Origin: JALXDT01 sp964634755 | GTDB taxonomy: Bacteria; Acidobacteriota; Aminicenantia; JAMOAD01 | Direction of reading: 5' to 3' | Assembly (NCBI GenBank): GCA_964634755.1 | Contig: CAZWJH010000056.1 | Coordinates: 1 to 16,865 of the forward strand | DNA length: 16,865 bases | Shown: one piece after another, positions 13,240-16,865 of the stretch | Numbering within the stretch: position 1 is the stretch's first letter | How the letters are laid out: each line of letters begins with the position of its first letter | Notes under the pieces: generated by a model | Told to the model about the DNA's origin: nothing | The model's input: the letters and a program-made list of their open reading frames with translations, nothing else | Database searches by the model: none | Made by a program: the position numbers and the translations under genes

Positions 13240-15318
13240 ATGAAAAAAATATTTTTCCTGTTTTTTATTTTAACGGTATTTTCCTTTGCAAATGAGATCT
13301 ATCTTTCGGACTCTCCTCTGTTTTCATCGTACATTGCACCATATGAGAAAAGCTCCTATTTTGTGGATGAGGGATATCATCTTGTTTACTACAAGCTTTC
13401 ATCTCCTTTGAAGCTTGAAAATGAGATTGCAGGCAATATTTCAATAGGTTTTAGGCTTGGAAAAATGTTTGCTTACAAAACAGGTGATTTTTTTAAACAG
13501 CCTGTTGTGGTTAAATCCTATCCTGATTCCTTTTTACTTAAAGCCGAGCCATTTAGGGGAGTTAAAATTAATCTCAAATTTGCTCTTCCAACCTCTTCCT
13601 CTTTTATTTTAGAGCTTGAGTTTAAAAATAATTGCAGTTATGAATTTGATGTTTTTGTTGTTTATGAGAATAAATCTCAAAAGGTTTATGCTAAAATTAA
13701 TGGAAAAGATTCTGTCCTGATTTCTTATGAGCAACCGGCTAAAGGTAAGTACTTTCAGCAAAAAACTCTTAAAGGCTTTGAGAGTGTGAGGTACTCTCTT
13801 TTTAAAATTAACAGGGAAATTTATTTATTCGGTGGCTATCAGTCATTTGTAAACAATATCTCTGACATTGTTGCAACGGATGAGAATGTGTTAAATGGTT
13901 CGTTAAATTCTAAGCTTAGCTCCATTGTTTTTGATACTGTTTTTAAGGATAAAAAAGGGAAGCTAAGATTATTAAAGCAGACTGTTCAGAAGAGCGATAG
14001 GGAAAAATTATCAGCTTTGATTAATAATTTGAAAACAAAAAGCATAGATTCTGTTTTCTCTTTTAATAAAAAAGTTCTTAAAAATATTCCGAAATTAAAA
14101 TTTAAGAATAGTGATGAAGAGCTTTTATATTACAATGGAATATATCTTGGAAGACAGCAGTTTTTACCTTCGGCAGGGCAGTTTCCCTATCCTTACTATG
14201 TTTTTTCAAGAGAGCCAAAATGGGGATGGGGACACGAAGGGCAGGTATTCCACGAAAGCCTTTCAATGCATACAATAGCTCTTTTTGACCCTCTACTTGC
14301 AATGAACTCTCAAAGAAATTTTATGAAAGTACAGGAGAAAGACGGATATATCCCTTACAGGGTGGGAGCCTTTTTTACAAGGACTTTTCCTGTTAAAGGG
14401 GAGAAAACCACATCCGCTCCCTATTTTTCATGGACGAATCTTGAAGTTTATCTTGCTGCTAAAAATTCCGGACTTGTTCCCGAAAAAGAGCTTAAAAAAT
14501 ATCTTCTTGAATCTTATGAATCCGGTGTAAAATACACGAATTATCTTTTACGAACAAGAGATAAGAATAAAAACGGACTTTTGGAATGGGGAGGCCATAC
14601 ACTTCTTGAATGCGTAAGGGATTATCTCAATGCTGTTTTTGATCTTTTAGGAAAAGAACCTGATACTCTTAATCAGCTTGAAGCCCTTGATTTAAGTTCA
14701 ATGGCTGTAAAGGAGATGAAATCCCTTTCGGAAATGGCAAAGATTTTAGGCAAAAAAGAAGAGTCTCTTAAATGGAAAAGGAAAGCTGATAAAATGGCTT
14801 CTCTTATTAACAAATATATGTGGGACGAGGAAACAGGTTTTTACTATCATGTTCATAAGGATACGATGAATTTTAAAACTCCAAAGGGAGTTTCTTTGAA
14901 AAGAAAGGAGATAATAGGATTTTTACCTCTTTGGGCCGGAATTGCTTCCAAAAGGCAGGCCAAAATCTTAATAAAACACCTTACAAATAAAAGAGAATTC
15001 TGGAGAGAGTACGGCATTCCGACTCTTTCGGCTGATGATTCTTATTATGATCCTCAGGTACTTTCATGTTGCAGATGGAATGGTCCTGTCTGGATTACCT
15101 GGGTTTATCCTGTTTTCAGGGGAGTTATTGATTATGGATACAGTGATATTGCCGAGAAAATACTTGAAAAAATGGAAAATGCAATGATTTTTCAGCTTAA
15201 AAGAAAACATAGGCTCTGGGAGAGCTATTCTCCTGATTTTACAAAACTCAAATCCCCCAGAAACTACATCTGGGACACCCTTATTTCAAGGATGATATAT
15301 GAGATGAGAAACCGATAA
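13240..15318 (+). CDS. Secreted MGH1/GH63-like alpha-glycoside hydrolase
   Basis: The protein has 692 residues. Residues 1-17 are a signal peptide (MKKIFFLFFILTVFSFA before NEI), so it acts outside the cytoplasm. Residues about 20-270 are beta-rich, like the N-terminal supersandwich of this group. Residues about 285-690 form the (alpha/alpha)6 barrel with family landmarks: WGWGHEGQVFHESLSMH (328-344), NGLLEWGGH (445-453), LLECVRDYLNAVF (455-467, Asp461 a candidate acid), FLPLWAGIASKRQA (561-574), CRWNGPVWI (611-619) and LWESYSP (659-665, Glu661 a candidate base). Related enzymes cleave alpha-glucosides, trehalose-like or mannosyl linkages; the substrate here is unknown. It stands alone, with no sugar transporter or SusCD pair beside it. 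Confidence 0.85.
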   Translation: MKKIFFLFFILTVFSFANEIYLSDSPLFSSYIAPYEKSSYFVDEGYHLVYYKLSSPLKLENEIAGNISIGFRLGKMFAYKTGDFFKQPVVVKSYPDSFLLKAEPFRGVKINLKFALPTSSSFILELEFKNNCSYEFDVFVVYENKSQKVYAKINGKDSVLISYEQPAKGKYFQQKTLKGFESVRYSLFKINREIYLFGGYQSFVNNISDIVATDENVLNGSLNSKLSSIVFDTVFKDKKGKLRLLKQTVQKSDREKLSALINNLKTKSIDSVFSFNKKVLKNIPKLKFKNSDEELLYYNGIYLGRQQFLPSAGQFPYPYYVFSREPKWGWGHEGQVFHESLSMHTIALFDPLLAMNSQRNFMKVQEKDGYIPYRVGAFFTRTFPVKGEKTTSAPYFSWTNLEVYLAAKNSGLVPEKELKKYLLESYESGVKYTNYLLRTRDKNKNGLLEWGGHTLLECVRDYLNAVFDLLGKEPDTLNQLEALDLSSMAVKEMKSLSEMAKILGKKEESLKWKRKADKMASLINKYMWDEETGFYYHVHKDTMNFKTPKGVSLKRKEIIGFLPLWAGIASKRQAKILIKHLTNKREFWREYGIPTLSADDSYYDPQVLSCCRWNGPVWITWVYPVFRGVIDYGYSDIAEKILEKMENAMIFQLKRKHRLWESYSPDFTKLKSPRNYIWDTLISRMIYEMRNR

Positions 15319-15350
15319 TTGTGTATAAAAGCTAATAATTTGGTTTGTAA

Positions 15351-15373
15351 AATTTCAGCGGATGCTGTAAATT
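15351..15373 (+). other. Hairpin after the glycosidase gene
   Basis: AATTTCAGC (15351-15359) pairs with GCTG-AAATT (15364-15373, one bulged T) across GGAT. No T run follows, so it may be an mRNA 3'-end hairpin rather than a classic terminator. Confidence 0.35.
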
Positions 15374-15392
15374 CAATGAATAATCCTAAAAA

Positions 15393-15442
15393 TTTTTCCT
15401 CTAAGCAAAAAAGTTAGCTAAAATTTTTGCTTTAAGGAAAAA
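15393..15442. repeat. Long inverted repeat between the glycosidase and ATPase genes
   Basis: Nineteen-base arms at 15393-15411 (starting TTTTTCCTCTAAGC) and 15424-15442 match in 17 of 19 positions. A 12-base loop contains the eight-base palindrome TTAGCTAA (15414-15421). It lies just upstream of the predicted ATPase promoter. It may serve as a bidirectional terminator or an operator; the A and T tracts are on the inside of the stem, which is not the usual terminator layout. Confidence 0.5.
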
Positions 15443-15446
15443 ATAT

Positions 15447-15475
15447 TTGATTTTTGTTTAAATTGGTAGTAAAAT
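15447..15475 (+). promoter_or_regulatory. Predicted promoter of the DUF4143 ATPase gene, positioned for a leaderless mRNA
   Basis: TTGATT (15447-15452) and TAAAAT (15470-15475) are 17 bases apart. The -10 ends six bases before the ATG at 15482, so transcription should start at or next to the start codon. There is no Shine-Dalgarno in between. Confidence 0.45.
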
Positions 15476-15481
15476 TTGTTT

Positions 15482-16657
15482 ATGATAAGGAATAGATATT
15501 TAACTACTTATATACTTGAAGATTTAAAAGAAAAAATGGTATTTATCGGAGGTCCCAGACAGGTCGGGAAAACCACATTTGCGAGAGAAATCATTCCAGA
15601 GAGTTTTAAAAAATTTCAGTATTTTAATTGGGATTATAGAGAGGACAGAAAAAAAGTTATGGATTATAAGTTTAATGAAGAAGCAGAGCTGCTTATATTT
15701 GATGAGATTCATAAATATAGTGATTGGAAAAATCATATAAAGGGTATTTATGATGTTTTAGGGAAAAAATATAAAATTCTTGTTACCGGAAGTGCAAGGC
15801 TTGATTTTTACAGAAGGGGAGGAGATTCTTTGCAGGGAAGGTATCATTACTGGAAAATGTTTCCTTTCTCATTATCGGAATTTATAGGAAAAAACGGTTA
15901 TACTGAACCTTTCACCTCTTTAAGTTTTTCCGAATTTCCGGAAACTTCTGAAGCTTTTAAACTGCTTTTGGAATTTGGAGGATTTCCTGAACCTCTTTTC
16001 AAAGCTGATAAAAGGGTATTAAGAAGATGGCATAATGAGAAAATAGAGCGTATGTTTAGAGAAGATATTCGCGATATTGAGATGGTAAGGGATCTTAGTA
16101 AGATGAAATTGCTTGCTGATTTTCTTCCGGAAAAAGCCGGATCTCAATTATCCCTTAATTCGTTGAGAGAAGATCTTGAGGTGAGTTTTAAAGCTGTTTC
16201 ATCATGGATTGATATTCTTGAAAATTTTTATTATTTGTTCAGGGTTTATCCTTTTTATAATAAAAAAATTCGCTCAATAAAAAAGGAACCAAAGCTTTAC
16301 CTATGGGATTGGTCTGAAATAGCGGATGAAGGAAAAAGGTTTGAAAATCTTATCGGGCTTCACCTTTTTAAGTTTGTAAGCTTTCTGGAAGATTACGAAG
16401 GCTATAAGGCAGAGCTTTTCTATTTGAGAAATGTGGACAAAAAAGAGGTTGATTTTTTAATTGCTGTTGATAGAAAGCCATGGTTTAGCGTGGAAGTTAA
16501 ATTCAATGATACTTCAATATCCCCTAATCTGTATTATTTTAAAGACAGACTTAAAATCCCCTACAATTATCAGATTGTAAGGACTGTGGGAGTTGATTAT
16601 TCCAAGGGTAATATAAGGGTGATTTCAGCTGATAAGTTTTTGACAGCTTTAATTTAA
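15482..16657 (+). CDS. AAA ATPase with DUF4143 C-terminal domain (COG1373 type)
   Basis: The protein has 391 residues from the ATG at 15482; an in-frame TTG at 15476 is less likely. The P-loop GGPRQVGKTT is at 23-32, Walker B LLIFDEIHK at 70-78, and sensor-like VTGSARLDFYRRGGDSLQGR at 101-120, typical of the COG1373 group. The middle is helical, followed by the DUF4143 region (YLWDWSEIADEGKRFENLIG). The end shows EVDFLI, then VEVKF, with Asp324, Glu338 and Lys340 spaced like a PD-(D/E)XK nuclease-fold core, as is common in this family. The biological role of these ATPases is not settled; they are often scattered through accessory regions. It lacks a Shine-Dalgarno and has its own predicted promoter. 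Its stop codon overlaps the stop of the convergent gene. Confidence 0.9.
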   Translation: MIRNRYLTTYILEDLKEKMVFIGGPRQVGKTTFAREIIPESFKKFQYFNWDYREDRKKVMDYKFNEEAELLIFDEIHKYSDWKNHIKGIYDVLGKKYKILVTGSARLDFYRRGGDSLQGRYHYWKMFPFSLSEFIGKNGYTEPFTSLSFSEFPETSEAFKLLLEFGGFPEPLFKADKRVLRRWHNEKIERMFREDIRDIEMVRDLSKMKLLADFLPEKAGSQLSLNSLREDLEVSFKAVSSWIDILENFYYLFRVYPFYNKKIRSIKKEPKLYLWDWSEIADEGKRFENLIGLHLFKFVSFLEDYEGYKAELFYLRNVDKKEVDFLIAVDRKPWFSVEVKFNDTSISPNLYYFKDRLKIPYNYQIVRTVGVDYSKGNIRVISADKFLTALI

Positions 16658-16668
16658 TCAAAATTAAA
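16651..16668. repeat. 18-base repeat, copy 2 (AATTTAATCAAAATTAAA)
   Basis: This is identical to 3765-3782. This copy covers the overlapping stop codons of the ATPase gene and the convergent partial gene, where an A/T hairpin could act as a weak bidirectional end. Confidence 0.3.
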
Positions 16669-16863
16669 GAATTTAAGTGGAGATGTCAACAAAAGCATAA
16701 TACAGCATAGAAGAGCTAAATTTATTGAGATTATCCAGGCATAGTAAAGATATCCTATTTTCCCGTTTTCAGATTTTGTGATTCTTTTGTATTCATTCAG
16801 ATTTTTAAAGATAAAAAGATTAATAAATATAAAATTTCCTCCCTCTTTGCCTTTTTCTTTGAG
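16654..16863 (-). CDS. C-terminal fragment of an unidentified membrane protein, start beyond the window
   Basis: On the minus strand a frame is open from the right window edge to a TAA at 16656-16654, giving 69 residues. It has no start codon near the edge, so the gene begins outside the window. The fragment has a polar stretch (NEYKRITKSENGKIGYLYYA) followed by a strongly hydrophobic segment (WIISINLALLCCIMLLLTS) and a short tail, as expected for a protein ending in a membrane helix. The other two minus-strand frames are interrupted by stops. Its stop codon overlaps the stop of the convergent ATPase gene. I do not recognise the family. Confidence 0.55.
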   Translation of the reverse strand, partial: LKEKGKEGGNFIFINLFIFKNLNEYKRITKSENGKIGYLYYAWIISINLALLCCIMLLLTSPLKFFNFD

Positions 16864-16865
16864 AA

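Noticed and set aside
1..16865. CRISPR arrays, tRNA or rRNA genes, insertion sequences, integrase genes
   Set aside because: I saw no evenly spaced direct repeats, cloverleaf, rRNA motifs, or transposase or integrase motifs on either strand.

Overview
The window is AT-rich, uses ATG starts with strong AGGAGG-type ribosome sites at most genes, and encodes a predicted outer-membrane beta-barrel, a lipoprotein and several signal-peptide proteins. This points to a Gram-negative-type (diderm) bacterium. The aldehyde:ferredoxin oxidoreductase and Na+/amino-acid symporter suggest an anaerobe that ferments amino acids. No rRNA, tRNA or other phylogenetic marker is present, so I do not assign a phylum.

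Layout. At 1-411 is the 3' end of a gene with a jelly-roll, carbohydrate-binding-like C-terminus. On the minus strand, 471-1892 is an IPT/TIG plus Asp-box propeller lipoprotein and 1961-2857 is a bacterial-type poly(ADP-ribose) glycohydrolase. Divergent from that, an IclR regulator (2998-3753), a periplasmic cyclase-family hydrolase (3796-4740) and a porin-like barrel (4754-6061) form a plus-strand cluster closed by a clear terminator at 6063-6097. A second plus-strand operon (6175-11456) holds homoserine dehydrogenase, aldehyde:ferredoxin oxidoreductase, an AGCS Na+/amino-acid symporter with an unusual secreted N-terminal domain, and a DUF4097-like protein. Two of its junctions are TAATG stop/start overlaps. 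A convergent secreted protein of unknown function (11459-12316) is followed by 526 bases without a confident gene, rich in palindromes and hairpins. Then come an orphan thiamine-binding protein (12843-13151), a secreted MGH1/GH63-like glycosidase (13240-15318), an AAA ATPase of the DUF4143 type (15482-16657), and on the minus strand the C-terminus of an unidentified membrane protein running off the right edge.

How it may fit together. The most coherent hypothesis, which is inference only, concerns 2937-11456. An IclR regulator, a porin and a periplasmic hydrolase with a modified metal site would handle an extracellular amide or lactone. A Na+ symporter would import the released amino acid. 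Homoserine dehydrogenase plus AOR could then oxidise an alcohol to an aldehyde to an acid while reducing ferredoxin. The two operons also share an 11-base palindromic sequence at their upstream ends. Two genes (the PARG and the DUF4143 ATPase) look leaderless, while most of the others have a recognisable Shine-Dalgarno.
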